Below are positions 33,618 through 47,000 of a stretch of DNA of 64,000 nt, piece by piece (position 1 is the stretch's first letter; every line of letters starts with the position of its first letter). The DNA comes from Blastobasis lacticolella (lineage: Eukaryota; Arthropoda; Insecta; Lepidoptera; Blastobasidae). The notes under the pieces were generated by a model. That model did no database searches. It saw only the letters and a program-made list of their open reading frames with translations, and had not been told where the DNA came from. The DNA lies in the NCBI GenBank assembly GCA_905147135.1, contig LR990056.1:1436001-1500000 (forward strand), given 5' to 3'. The position numbers were made by a program, and so were the translations under genes.

Positions 33618-35007
33618 TTTATAGAAATGAAATGTATTAGCACAATATTAACGCAGAATTTGATAGAAATGCCACGAAATCACACGAAATAGCGAAATAT
33701 TCTAGTGAATATCACTGCGTTCTTTTACAGCCATTACAAATGAATGAATGAAAATGATTAATGAATGATGATTGATTACAAAACAAATGACAAGCAGATG
33801 AATGAATGAGGTACGAACAAGCGAGGCGTTAGACGAGGCGAGTGTCGAGTCGAGTCGTCCTAGAGTCGATCAATAAAACATGGATTTATGATCTGTAGAA
33901 CAGTGTGACCAAAAGGTAACACTGAGTTACCCCGTTCATACAATGAGGAAGTTTCCAAAAATAACTGTCTCTAGCACGATTTGAACATAAGAGAAGACAC
34001 TGAAAGGTAAGTCCACGCACCCAGAGCCGTACCGTCGAACTCCAAGTGAACGTCCGTCGCCATCTTGATCCAATACTGTAGAATAAAGTCATATCAACGA
34101 ATTCAAATAGGCTCTACTTTTGTAGAGCTTTTAAAAAAAACCCTTTGGCATAACCTTCGACTTTGGCCCGAATTCAAAGAATAAACGATTCCTAGCAAAT
34201 GTCGAAATTAATCGAACAGTTTTAACTGTCATTTGTAGTGGTGTAATTTGTTCATTTATGAACAAATAAATTGCAAGGTATTTTCTTTTATTATCTCTAG
34301 ATCAACTTTTTCAGATTGTTTAAATTACCTTTCTATATTAAACAGTCATAGAAACCTTCAATATTAAAGTTTTATATTATTTATTTTATTAATAAACATG
34401 GAGCTCTTATGGCTTCGGCTTCAGCCGAAGGTTGTGGCGTAGCCGCTTAATCGGCTTCGGTTTCGGAAGCAATCGACAAAACCCATAATCTATCAAGTAG
34501 ATTTATATTTGTTATAAATAGTGAGAAATGACTAGGTAGTTAGTAGAATAAGTTAAACTCAGGTAGATCTACTTAGCGTAGCGGCAACACTGCCTGCAAG
34601 TTTACTGTGCTGTTCGGATATATTTTGTAAAAATATTATATTTTAGAAAATATTAAAAACAAAGTTATATTAAGATTTGTTTTTAATATATTCACTTTTT
34701 ATGAATTAAACAAGTAGTTCACATTTTACTCAATTTTAGCAAAGATCAAAAGGAGCGCATTTGTCACGATGAACATATTCAAACTGTATCCGAACGTAGT
34801 TTATTTATTTTCTTTCACATTTTTTTCAATATGGCGGACGCATTGACCGCCGTTGAGTCGTCTGCTTTTTATCATTACGAAATACCCAATATCGTGTGTC
34901 CAAATCCGCGTTTGTGTTATAAATAGTGAGAACAGAGATCATTGTGAACATTACGTTATAATAATTATTCAAGAAAGTGTCTGTGAAACCTTAATTCATC
35001 CGTAAAA
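33618..35007. promoter_or_regulatory. Divergent promoter region between RSRC2 and sno
   Basis: 1.39 kb separates the two start codons, which point away from each other. A GTCGCCATCTTG motif (34057-34068, minus-strand CAAGATGGCGAC) and AATATGGCGGAC (34828-34839) resemble YY1/Pho sites common at transcription starts. TATAAATAG at 34918-34926 sits 80-90 bp before the sno ATG; its 17-bp context is repeated at 34511-34527. A simple GGCTTCGG-rich tract lies at about 34410-34470. Start sites are inferred. Confidence 0.6.
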
Positions 35008-35010
35008 ATG
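35008..35010 (+). CDS. sno: sno coding exon 1: ATG only
   Basis: CGTAAAAATG|GTAATG: the start codon is the last three bases of the exon. Joined to 35986 it gives [10 protein letters not shown]. No in-frame ATG exists in exon 2, where the two ATGs are out of frame. Confidence 0.75.
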
Positions 35011-38000
35011 GTAATGATAGTTTTTTGTTTTGATACTTTTTTACGAACTTTACTTTGTTGAAAAAATTTGTTTTTATATTTATAGTGTAATTTTGGTCCT
35101 TTATATACATTCTAATGTTAGTTTACCATGTACGTAGCATTTTAGTTTTATAAAAATCCTTCTTTTACGATTTTTTTTCTTTGTTTTCAAGTTTTCTAAC
35201 CAAAAAAATTGTCAGTTGGTGTAGGCGATCACACATGTGTTGATTATTCTAAGTTTTACCTAGAATTAGGAGCCTTTAGTATATCCTTGCAGATTTAATT
35301 ATGCAAACTGGGTGTGGCTCTATTGATTTTCTTGGAAGCTTCTAGGTCTAGAGCTAGGACACGTCTTTATAACTGCAGTTTACCTATGCAAGGTAGTATT
35401 GCTTGCAATGCGGTATAGGCGTGCTGCATCAATGTTTACTTTGAAACGTAGTCTTTGAAGCTGATTTCGAAAACTAATGCGACTAAGCTATAGTTACATT
35501 GCTAGAATATCATGTTATGAAGGCTAATGTAATGGAAGGTTAAAATTTAGATGCAATGACGTGCATATTTGAGAAAAATTTATACCTATCAAAGATTTAT
35601 TGCAGAGGGAAGTCCAATACCAATAAAGTAGCATTGTAAAACCTTGTTATCAGTTATATAACTTTAACTGTTGAGTAGAGTGTTTGCCAAGAACAAAACT
35701 TCAATAAAATATTGTGCCAAAACATTACATATTTAGACAATTTTAAACATCACATCTTGTAATCAAGACTGTATGATGACTACCTATGACAATCAAAATA
35801 TGTACTTATTTGAGATGCTGCTTCAATTTTCTAGTTTTATACACACTAACTACTGTTATTGGTAAATTATGTAGAATTAAGATAGATTGATTTGCAAAAT
35901 TTATTTGTACATTATCATGAACATAATCTTTAGAGTGTATGCGTCTGGGTTTATCAAATAAAAGATATGAAATGAAATGTTTTAGTCTAAACGGGCATAT
36001 GATGATGAAGACAGTCCACCAACACCTTCAGATGACTCTGATTTCGACGACGATGAGGATCCAGATAACTTGGAAGTACCAGGTAATATATTATAATATT
36101 TCTGATATATATTTATTATATTAAAAGATGGCTAAATAATTTGTTAGTAAGTAAACTGTTGTAAGTTAGTAATAATTTGATAGTTATTCCTCAGATATTA
36201 ATGTTAGATCAGCCCATTGTCTGGTATGAACTTGTTCAATGTTTATTGAGAGAACTAGCAAATTAGGTCAAGCTCTGTATGTTTGCGGTATGGCATTGTA
36301 TGTTTGAGTATCATACATAATTTCTGAATAGGAGGATCAGCAAGATATGGAATAATCTACATAGACAAGTGGAATTGCGAGTAACTCCAAACAACTGGTT
36401 TCAATGTTAGCCTAAATCATAAAAACAAAACCCCTTAATCTTTTAGCAAAATTTAAATCTTAACTCACTCTATACATAATTAAAACAACAAAGTATTTCC
36501 AAGGTTTTGACATCAAGAGTCCATGTGGTCTTTTGCTGAATATCCCCACATGCTAAGAGGGTTAGAGAATGCAATCTTCTTTCCCTACGCCTTTTCCCAT
36601 TAAATGCGGCGGATCTGCTTTCTGCATTTATCTCTATCCTCAGCAGTAGAGGCATCAGCCTAAATCAATAATAAAAACAAACCCCTAAATATTTTAGTAA
36701 CATCTCAAGTTCATGGTTTTAATATTAACAGACCATGTGGTATTTTGCTGAATATTCCCACATGGTTGGAGAGTTGGAACACGCTATCTCCTTCCGTCTC
36801 TATGCCTTTTCTCATTATCTGGGGTTGGCTCCCCTTGTCTGCTTTCTCCGTTTATCTCTATTCTCAGCAGTAGCAGCATCCGCCTAAATCAATAATAAAA
36901 TATAACCCCTTTACTTACTATTTTAGCAATAATTCCATGTATTGAACTCACTATACAAAATAAAAGCAATGGAATGTACTTCCTGAGTTTGCCAAGATTT
37001 TAACATCAACAGACCATGTGGTCTTTAGCTGAATAATACCACATGGTCGGAGGGTTGGAGATTGTAATCTTCCATAACTATGCCTTTTCCCGTTATCTGG
37101 GGTCGGCTCTCCTTGTCTGCTTCCTCCATTTATCTCCATACTCAGCAGTAGTGGTGTCAGCCTAAATCAATATAGTCTTTATTTTTATATTAATATGCCA
37201 TACGAATAAATAAAATAATAGAAACAAAACCTCTTACTAATTTTGCAAAATTTTAATTTCAAGCAATGAACTCACTGTATACAAAATAAAAGCCACAGAA
37301 AGCGTCCTAAGTTTGCCAAGATTTTAACAACAACAGTCCATGTGGTCTTTTGCTGTATACCCACATGGTAGAAGGGTTGGAGAACGCAAACTTCTTTCCC
37401 AACGCCTTCTCCCATTATCTGGGATCGGCTCTCCTTATCTGCTTCCTCTGTTTTTCTCCATCCTCAGCAGTAGCGGGTCAGTCTAAATCAATAATAAAAA
37501 CAAACCTCGAAATATTTTAGCAATATTTCGAGGTGCATAATAATAGCAACAGAAAGTATTTCGTGAGTTTGCCAAGGTTTTAACATAAATAATCCATGTG
37601 GTGTTTTGCTGAATAGCCCTACATGGTAGGAGGGTTGGAGAATGCAATGTTTCAAACACTATGACAGAAAACACTACTATTTTCTGTTTTTTGGAAGTAC
37701 ATACTAGTTATATTAAGTTGATCTGCCTTAAATAATTTTCAAGACCTTGAATTGTATAGGTTGTTTTCTAGTTTTTATACCTTTAAAGTGGCAAACAAGC
37801 TTACGCCCTGCCTGATGGAAAGCAGTCACCGCTGCCTATGAATGTTTGCTATATGTATGCGCTACACTTATCCAAAATTGACAACTTTCTGACCTTGTTT
37901 TGTGCAAATAAAGAATTATGAATTATACCAGGGGTATTACCCATGCTTTGATTAAAGAAAAAGGAGTTAGAGGAAGATCTAATCTATCATAGGTTCTTAT

Positions 38001-41000
38001 CTAGGTGTATCATAGTGCACAGTAAAGTAATAATAAATGTGATTTGTAGGTGGAGGGAAGACTTTGGCGGCGGCTGCGCGTATGGGCGGCGAAAAACCGA
38101 AAACACTTGCTCCCATCACTGTGAAGGCGACCACAAACCCATTGGCTGGTAAGCAACCCTGATAAACTATAGCCTGGGGTGTTTTGGAATGGGAGAACAA
38201 TGTGCAACATCATCATCATCTCGGTTAGATAGTTGTGTACCATACAATAATAAATGCATCTTGCTCGGAGTAATGTAGTTTCTTTCATAGAGATTTTTGT
38301 TGGCACAGTGCCACTGCAGAGAGTAACAGTTAAAAGTATTTATGAATGAATGAAAATTCTTTATTCGTTATTCACAAATAATAAAAAACCAAGGAAAAAA
38401 AGAAAAAGCAACGGGTGGCCTTATCAATTGCTTAAACTCTTATAATCACTCGCTTATAATCTTTGAACTCTGTGTGCCTCAAATCTAGGCAATATGATGA
38501 ACATACTGGTTTAGCATTGATTTCATTGTGAACTAAGGATGAATTACAACTACTATATAAATTTTAGGATGCTTTAGGTTCCATATTATAAAACAAAGTA
38601 TCACATTGTATCTTGTCTGTCTGTTCGTGTTGAACTCGAATACTACTGTACCGATTTTTATGCGGTTTTTACCAATAGACAGAGTGATTCATGAGGAAGA
38701 TTTAGTCGGGGCGGATCTCGAGAGTAATCTAAATGCAAAAACACATAAACTAAGTGTTATGGGCGACAGCAACCATTTTCCAGTCGTTTGACAGCATAAG
38801 TGTCATCATCACATCAAGCCTGTTTTAATTTTTTACAATACACTTAATTTTCCTACAATGTATGTCACAGCACCTTCCGGACTGGCGTTTGGACAATCAA
38901 CCAATATAAAGCCCATAAAGATATCTGCGAGCTCACTAAGCAAGCCTCTGAATATTGGACTGGGCCGTGGCATACCAGGTAAGAATTTTTTTCTTTTGTT
39001 GACAAGTTTTTAAGGAAAGCTGGACATGTACCAAATTCTTAAATACATTTAAGAAAGACGTTCACCGTCGTTTTGTACGAAATTTTGTTTTTGTCTTAGG
39101 CTAAATGCAATTAAGAATTTGGCACAAGCCGCCCTTGATCTCAGAAAATTTGTGCTGTCCCAATAAAATAGTCTAGGATCATATGAGAGAGGAAGAATTG
39201 TAAACATACATCTATTTGAGTCGGTAGTACATAATTATATACCTTACTTCCCTTAGGTTAATTACTCATACATTTCCTAATGCCGATGGAGTTTCCCATC
39301 TAATAATTACCTACAAAAACATTACTGATATGTTCTCTAGTTCGCAGTTCAAGTTTTCATAATAGCTGTTTCTGTATTTGTACATGGTATTCGAATTAGT
39401 ATTCTACTCTTTACTGTGTTATCAGTAAATTCTAATGGCAAAGTGTCAACAGAATGCCTAAATTATATTGCGAATTCATTGTTACTTTCATTTACCGGCG
39501 AAATATTGTTGTCCTATTAGGCACTTTACGATTGCCGACGCACATAATCAGATTTCATACTTCTCTTACGAGTCAATGTAAAAAGTTTATGAGTTACGAG
39601 TTTTATTGTTCTGACATGGTTGGCTTGCCGTTAATTTACTAATGCAGCTGTCTCAATTGATTTCCCATGGCTCACCGGTGCCCGATTGGTTATTGATGAT
39701 GCCGCATGTCTCCGTTTCTAGATAGATAGCTGTACTCGTGTCCCTATCCATTGGTGAAGACTGGATCAAAATTCTGACACAAATTTCAGTCAGGTCTTTC
39801 GTTTTGGTTGTAGTGTGAATAGTATTCTGATAGATACTGACACATGCGACTTTCTACGATGCGACGCTGTTTAAAAATTTAGTGCAACGGCCGCTACTCT
39901 GTGCAGAATATCTTGAATTGAATTCAAAGCCCATGTAGTAAGATATAAAAAAAAGCTTTCCCATATATTTCACTACTGTTGGCCACATCAGTTTTTGCGC
40001 ATTTGTAATGGTCTTCACGCACTTACGCTACGCGGTGCGGCCTACAGCCAACAGGGATGATATTGAGTCTTGTCGAGAGGCCATGGTTGATCGTTTGGAC
40101 GAAGCTCTCAAGGCAGTCTCTGATTGGGGCGAAGCTAATCTGGTGGTGTTCAACGCAAAAAAAATACATGTTTGTTTTTCGCCAAAATGAGTCCATTACA
40201 TCTGACTACAACTTTTCGGGATGTTCCTGTGGAAATTACCGACAACCTACAGCACCTTGGTATTGAGCTATCTCCAAATCTCAATTTCGGTCAGTTCATC
40301 GAATCCAAAGCAAAGACTGCAGCAAAATAACTTGGTATCCTCTCGAAGGTTAGGTGGTACTTAACTTCAGAGCAGTTGCTTCAGTTATATCAAGCACAAG
40401 TCCGATCCTGCATGGAGTACTGCTGCCACTTCTGGGATGGATCTGCCAAATATCAACTGGCGGCTTTGGAATCGGTGGAAAAACGTGCAAAGTAATTTGT
40501 GAATCTAAGCTGCAGAGCCTCAACCGTCGGCGTAGGGTTGCGCGTCAATCGGCCTTCTACCGGTTACCTTTCGGAGAGTGTGCGAAGCAGTTGCACGACC
40601 TCATTCCGCCGGCCACGCGCAGTCATCAGGAAACGCGGTCCGAGCGTACGCTTCATCCTTATGTCGTGGATTGTGCAGCGCCGCACATAAGCGTTTGGGC
40701 CTTAATTATGTATTCTCGTTAGTACGTATCTATGAAGAAACCTTTGTTTATATAATGCGATCTTCCCTTATGCGCTTTAAACACATTCCTAAATTCAGCG
40801 ACTGAATTCAGAAACAAAAAGCGTGAGAGCTCATAGAATAAGGTCCGTTTTTGTATCACTTATATTAAGCAACGCGTCGCTCCGCTTTTCAAAAATCCGA
40901 GATATAAAAATAGACCTTATTCTATGAGCAATACATTCCACTTTGATTTGCTCTCACGCTTTTTGTTTTCCAATTCAGTCGCTGAATTTAGGATTGTGTA

Positions 41001-44000
41001 ATAAGCGCATTATTAAGTATTTGAAATCAATTACTGTCATAGTGGCCGCTCTAAATTCAAGTTTAGCTTCGCAAATTCAAGTTCATTAGACTTTGGTATG
41101 ATATTGAAGCGAGTACTTCTTCCTCTCTCATTCCTTCTAATAGCTGAAGACAACAGCACAACCGAGTGTCTAGTATAGGGTTAGTATTGAAGATTGAAGA
41201 TTAAATGCACTCTTACTCTGTTCGAAAGACGAGTTTACTTTGTCCCTTTCTTTTTTCAAGTTCAGTCATCGGTTCTAGCTTTGTAGTATCTTAATTCCTA
41301 ATCTATATGTTTAATCATATAATCAGACAGGAAGTTGGATATCAGATTATACTCGTATCTTGTTTTGACATATTTTTCTGTTTCCTGTTTCTTTATCTTT
41401 CTAGTAGGTTGGAATTTATATCTTCTTCTTTATCTTCTTTTTATCTCCTTCCCTCCTCATTTCAACTCCCACCTTCTCTCTCTCTCTCTCTCTCTTACGG
41501 TTCAGGATAATAGAAAATAATTATAATATAATTACAGTACACTACTTGCGCTGTACCTGGTTGTTTATGTGACGTTGTAGTCTTGGTGTAAACATGTCGT
41601 ACGTATCGTAACAGAAGTTAAACGGCAATATAAAAAGGAACTCTATCCCGTTGCGTTACGTTTGATATTTGTCTGAACCAGTTACAGCGCTGTCGGCCGG
41701 CATGTCGCTTAGGCGGGCTCCGACTGTCTACCCACTCTTTCTCAATCCCTCTCCCTGTCGTTCTCTCTATTACGGTTAAGGCTTCTTACCCACTCTTTCT
41801 CACTCCCTCTCCCTGTCGTTCTCTCTATTACGGTTAAGACTTCTATAGAATAAGTGTGACTCAGTCACTCTGGCGGAACTTAATCGAATTTCGCTCTTGG
41901 CGCAACGAAATAAAGAGTCCGAGAGACTTGTAACAGAATGAGTACGCTCATCTCTCAGACTGAAAACCGAAAGAGAGCTCTAATCTCGCCGCGTTAAGAG
42001 CGATATTCGTGTGGGCGAGCCAGCTGACAGTAGCCCTTTCGGTAGCCCCGGGCTTGCCCCAGGCGGCGCCGTTCGCGGCGGGCTCCTCCGCCGCCTTCAA
42101 TGCGGCCTCGCTGCTCGCGCAGAGTGAGTATAACCTGCATCTCACGCTACCGGGCCATACGTGGGCCTTCAATCACTTTGCACGCAACGTAACAACGCAT
42201 TCTATAGTTTACTGCACTTGTGACTAGTTGTAGCTAGTAAGAGATCCTTAGGCTAATGACGTAACGCTGTGGACAACATTTCTCTGATTTCAATGATTGA
42301 AATTTTATATTTTTACGATTCCGTGTCATCGATTTCATGGGTTTAGTTACTAATAAAGGTCAATTGCAATAACCTGAAACGATTATATCGATCATACGTA
42401 GTCGCAAGAGTAACGATTGCAATTATTGAAATCAGAGAATTGTTGGCAACAGGGTTACGTAATAGGCCTACTGGCCATAGTAATCTTCCCGCATCTGTTA
42501 TTCAGGAAATACTTTCATTGTACGAGAGAATATGACGCAAATAAGAAAATAAATAATGATTGCCTTCTCTCACCTTGGTCCAATTAGGGGGTTGCCATGG
42601 AGATGATCTGTTATTTAATCGAGTTATATGACAAATGAAAGCCATTTTCCTCCTATCCATCATCATGTGGATGCCTAGACAAAACCTGGCTGAACGGAAA
42701 TATCGGTAAACATTCATAAAATAAAGGAATGATTATTAAATTAGATTAGCCAGCCATTTGACTGCCATCTCACCTGGTGGTAAGTGACGATGCTGCCGAA
42801 GATGGAGCATCCCTGTCTAGGAACAACTAATTCACTCTATCCTTGAATACGTCCAGATTATAATGAACAGGGAATTCACTCACAGGCAACGTGTTCCATT
42901 CCTTAGCCGTACGCATTGTATCGGTTGAACCAACGCGGCTCGTGCGGATGAATGAAAGTTATGGGAAAAGTACCTTTATATATTTATTTATTTAATATAC
43001 CAACAGAGTTCACATATGAAAGTTACAATTTAGTTTAGACGAGGTACAAGACTTTATGCACCCGAATTATAGGTATACTAGTGGACCCGGCGCGACTTCG
43101 TTCGCGTACACCTACTTTACTCCTACCTACCCTCTTTCTACTTGCTTATAAACCTTCCTCTTGAATCACTCTATCTGCTGTTGAAACCCGCATCAAAATC
43201 CGTTGCGTAGTTTCAAAGATTTAAGCATACAAAGTAGTGATACAACATTCACCTAGTACTTGCTCAAAATAAATAAATAAATAAATAATAATCGTGTACA
43301 AATTCACACAACGCCATCTAGCCCCAAAGTAAGCAAAGCTTGTGTTATGGGTGCTAGATAACTGATAAACTACTTATATACTTTTTTAAATACATACTTA
43401 TAATACATAGAACACCCAGACCCGTTACAGAAATTAAAATTCATCATTTCAATTTCTGCCTGGCCAGGAATCGAACCCGGGACCTCTTGCGTGGCAGACC
43501 GGCATGTTGACCACTGAACCACTCAGGTCGTCAAAAAAATAACAATGAAATATAAGGAAATTTCAGGTTTACAAATAAAATAATAAGACGTATCCAAAAA
43601 ACTTAGTATTAGTTAACAGATAATTTTAATTAGCTTATCCTTTATAATAAAGCATAGAAAACGTGCGTCTGTCAGGTAGATAGCTCAGGTGTATAGGACT
43701 TGAGCACCGATCGACGAAATCCAGGAAACGAATCATGGTGGATATCATCATCATCATGCTATCCGTCATATGACACATTTCGTTATATTTCCCACAAATC
43801 CTGGGAATTATCTCCATGGCAACGCTTTAATTGGACCAGGATGCTCTCATCCTGTATAGATTAATTAGCCAATATTATTATTCCCCATTATTTTTGTACC
43901 GGTTATTTTTGTCCGGTCCGGGTCCAGTAGCGGGATTCTGAATAACAGTTTTCGAATCGATCGACACGGATTCGCCGCTCACGAGTTTTGTGTCGAATCG

Positions 44001-47000
44001 TTCGGGAACGGTTTCGAATCATTGTGAATACGGCTACCGATCCAAGTCCTCGTCCTGGTAATTGCGAAATTACTAGCAGATTTCTTCAGTCGACTGAAGA
44101 AATCTGCGAAAAAAATAGAGAAGAAAAATACGTGTAGCAATAGGCATAATAATAGGGAAAAACGTGTATGGTAATTACGATACTGGCAAAATTAGGGAAT
44201 AGAGAAAAACGGGAATAGAAATTGCTCTACGGGAACACAAAGTATTGGGAACACATGCGAATGGTGAACATGAACGAAAACAAACCCGAGTGGGGAAAAT
44301 ACTGGGAAGAAATTATATTGGCTAAGCAAACTATACAGGCGGACCCTGGGCCCTCGCGAGCCAAGATGATGATTGATGACAAATGTATACAGTCGGTGCG
44401 GGTAGGCAACCCATATTTCTTTTATACTTAAGTCATATTTTCACGTTCAATGCACGATTTTTCGGTATAACAGATGAGGAAAGATATTACTGAGGACGGA
44501 CCTTAGACCATGCGTAGAACTTAGAATGGTCGCTAGCAGCTGGCGTCTATTAACACAGAGGCTAGGAATGAGCGCGTGTACATCCATAGTATAACTAGTG
44601 TCAAATAAGAAGTGACTTGGTGGGTCACGTGGTTCGACTTGCGCTGCATACGATTTTTAATTTTTCTAAATCCTCATCACAGGGTTGGTCACCAAATGTA
44701 TTATTGAGCGAAAAGAATACGTGACGATGACGATTTTATAGACCCATGGGAATAAAGTATTCCAGTATCATTACGTTAGAAATACCAAAGTTCATCGAAT
44801 TAAATTTAATGTAAAAGTCAAGCATGGCGTAAATTTCTGAATTACCTACATAAATCTAAACTAATAAATAAAAATACAAATTTAAAACAATAAAACATAA
44901 AAAGTATCGTTTCAAATAAATATATTTTTCGTGAATGATAACTGGTTTGAATTCGCTGTAACGCAAATTGTTATCAATTCCGTGTAATAAAGATAAGCGA
45001 AACTAAGAAAAACCATACAATATCATTGTCACCGATAAGCGCGGGGAATCCCCCTGCATTAGTGTACCAACATTCGGAACATCTGTTGTAGACTAAAGTA
45101 ATGATCTTATTCATAAAAAATATTTTAGTTAAAATATGGATTATCGTTTTTTATGACACAAAGACAAATATTTTTGCTAAAATAGGTTTAGTAAACGTCT
45201 AATAACTTTTATGAATAAGACTGTAAGTATTCTAGACGTTTAATTTTTCTTTGGACGCTTGTCTTCGTAATTTATTTTGGTTTATTGAACGCTTTGTAGA
45301 ATAGAAGACACCATGTAGAATTATCCCCAATCATATCCAGTTCTAAACGTATCCTAAAACATAAAAAATCATTGCCTAATTCGAAAATTACCGCATGAAA
45401 ATCATTTAACATATTTAATCGTAAATTTAATTAATACTAATGATTGTATTTATTGTGTGGAAAGACTTTTTTCAAATTTATATTTCATTTAGTGGAATGT
45501 GTCGTTTCGTATAAATTAGTAATAACTACTTGCATTTTTGAACTACGTTACTCGTTACTGTACGGTCGCGTTCATAAGTGCATCTTTTTAAGTAACTATA
45601 CATGAATACTTACTAAAAAAAATACAATTTTGAGGCTGTATTATCAAAACATATTTTAATTTTAGTTTATAAGCCGAAATATAGAAATGCATTAAAGCAA
45701 TTTTTATTTATTAACCAAAAAAGAACCTGCAGTTTCAGAATGAGTTATTGGCGCGTAATGGAGAGCTAATAGGCCCTTCTTTTAGCCATTTCCATTTGTT
45801 TAACAATGCACCTAATATCTAGTATGTGGCAGTAGCTACAATACTACCTGAGAACTACCTGGAGAGGTTTTCCCTGGAGAGTACAACATGTAGTTCTTTA
45901 AGAAAGGGTTGAAAATGTTTTCACGGAGTCGGCAGCACGTGGGTGATGCCCCTGGTATTGCAGACGTCCATAGGCTGCGGTGATTGCTTACCATCAGGCA
46001 GGCCGTAAGCTTGTTTGCCACCTTAGTGGTATAAAAAGAAATACATATTTTTCTAAAAGTGGTCAAGCACTTATGAACGCGTATAGTACGTTCTGTACTA
46101 AGTTTTCTAAGCTATTACGGCTTTTAGTAGTGGATTAGCGACGCTTACATAAATGATTTGTTTTGCTTGTAGTATGGTTGTAATAGTTACATGTTTTTCT
46201 TTGTGCTACGAGTAGATTGTAGTGATACTAAGTGGTGAAGCTGTATTTTTCAGTAGATATCTTTATTTTATATGAATCCTGCACAAGTGTGCTCTCGCGC
46301 GCGATAAGCTAGACTAGGCGCGACATAGATGCTGCTATCTCTTTCATCTTAGTATTGCGAGAAGGAAACAAACGCTCGTTCGCGCTGCGAGATGTGTCGC
46401 GGGCACACTTGTGATAGCCGTGCTGTACATTATACAGGATTTATGTAAAAGAGCCCCCATTGGTACTATAACAGTGTGTGTATAAGTAGTATTGCGCACT
46501 AGATGTCGCCACCGGCGAGTAAGGTCTTGTCACGTCAAAATAAAGCCGTTTTTTTAAATATGAAATAGGCAGGTATTTGACTGCCATCTCACCTGATGTT
46601 GAGTGCAGATGCAGTCTACGATGGCGCATACCTGTCAATGTCTGTTTTATTGGCTAAGATCGAACTGTCAACTTTGAGCGTTCGATTGTGACCAATAGCA
46701 TGGCGAATTTTGACAACAGACCTTATTCGCCAGTTGTGCCATCTAGTGGAATTCTGAAATTTCGTGAGCCCCCATCAAAATACGTTGCTAAAACGTTCGC
46801 CTGTCTCACACTGGTCTCACTATCTGAAGGCGATGGCACACGTGCACGAGGGTCCAGGGTCCGTGACCACTATTCAGGATTTGGCAGGTTAGGTAATTGC
46901 TGTAGAGCCACTGCTATCTGACCTCCGTGGCCCTGTGACGGGAACCAGACCAGATACAGCCACCTCAATGTGCAGGTTTCATCACGATGTTTACCTCACC

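Larger units (their letters stand above)
38979..42030 (+). other. sno intron 4
   Basis: 3.05 kb. Contains a dead retrotransposon (40000-40735), a family N MITE (40781-40999), a (TC)n microsatellite (41478-41500) and a direct duplication (41729-41845). No extra sno exon is supported. Confidence 0.5.

Noticed and set aside
33886..34092. Minus-strand ATGGCGACGGACG frame as an extra RSRC2 exon or gene
   Set aside because: The ATG lies in a CAAGATGGCGAC promoter-type motif, the frame ends quickly and has no supported splice partner.
36470..37674. Three similar minus-strand 61-63-codon frames as a small gene family
   Set aside because: They are the same non-coding tandem unit read in one frame; stops and indels differ between units.
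41307..41520. Hydrophobic frames near the (TC)n tract
   Set aside because: Pyrimidine-rich low-complexity DNA yields Leu/Ser/Phe runs; there are no other gene signals.
44222..44431. 69-codon plus-strand frame in sno intron 5
   Set aside because: Does not fit the phase between sno exons 5 and 6 and matches nothing I recognise.
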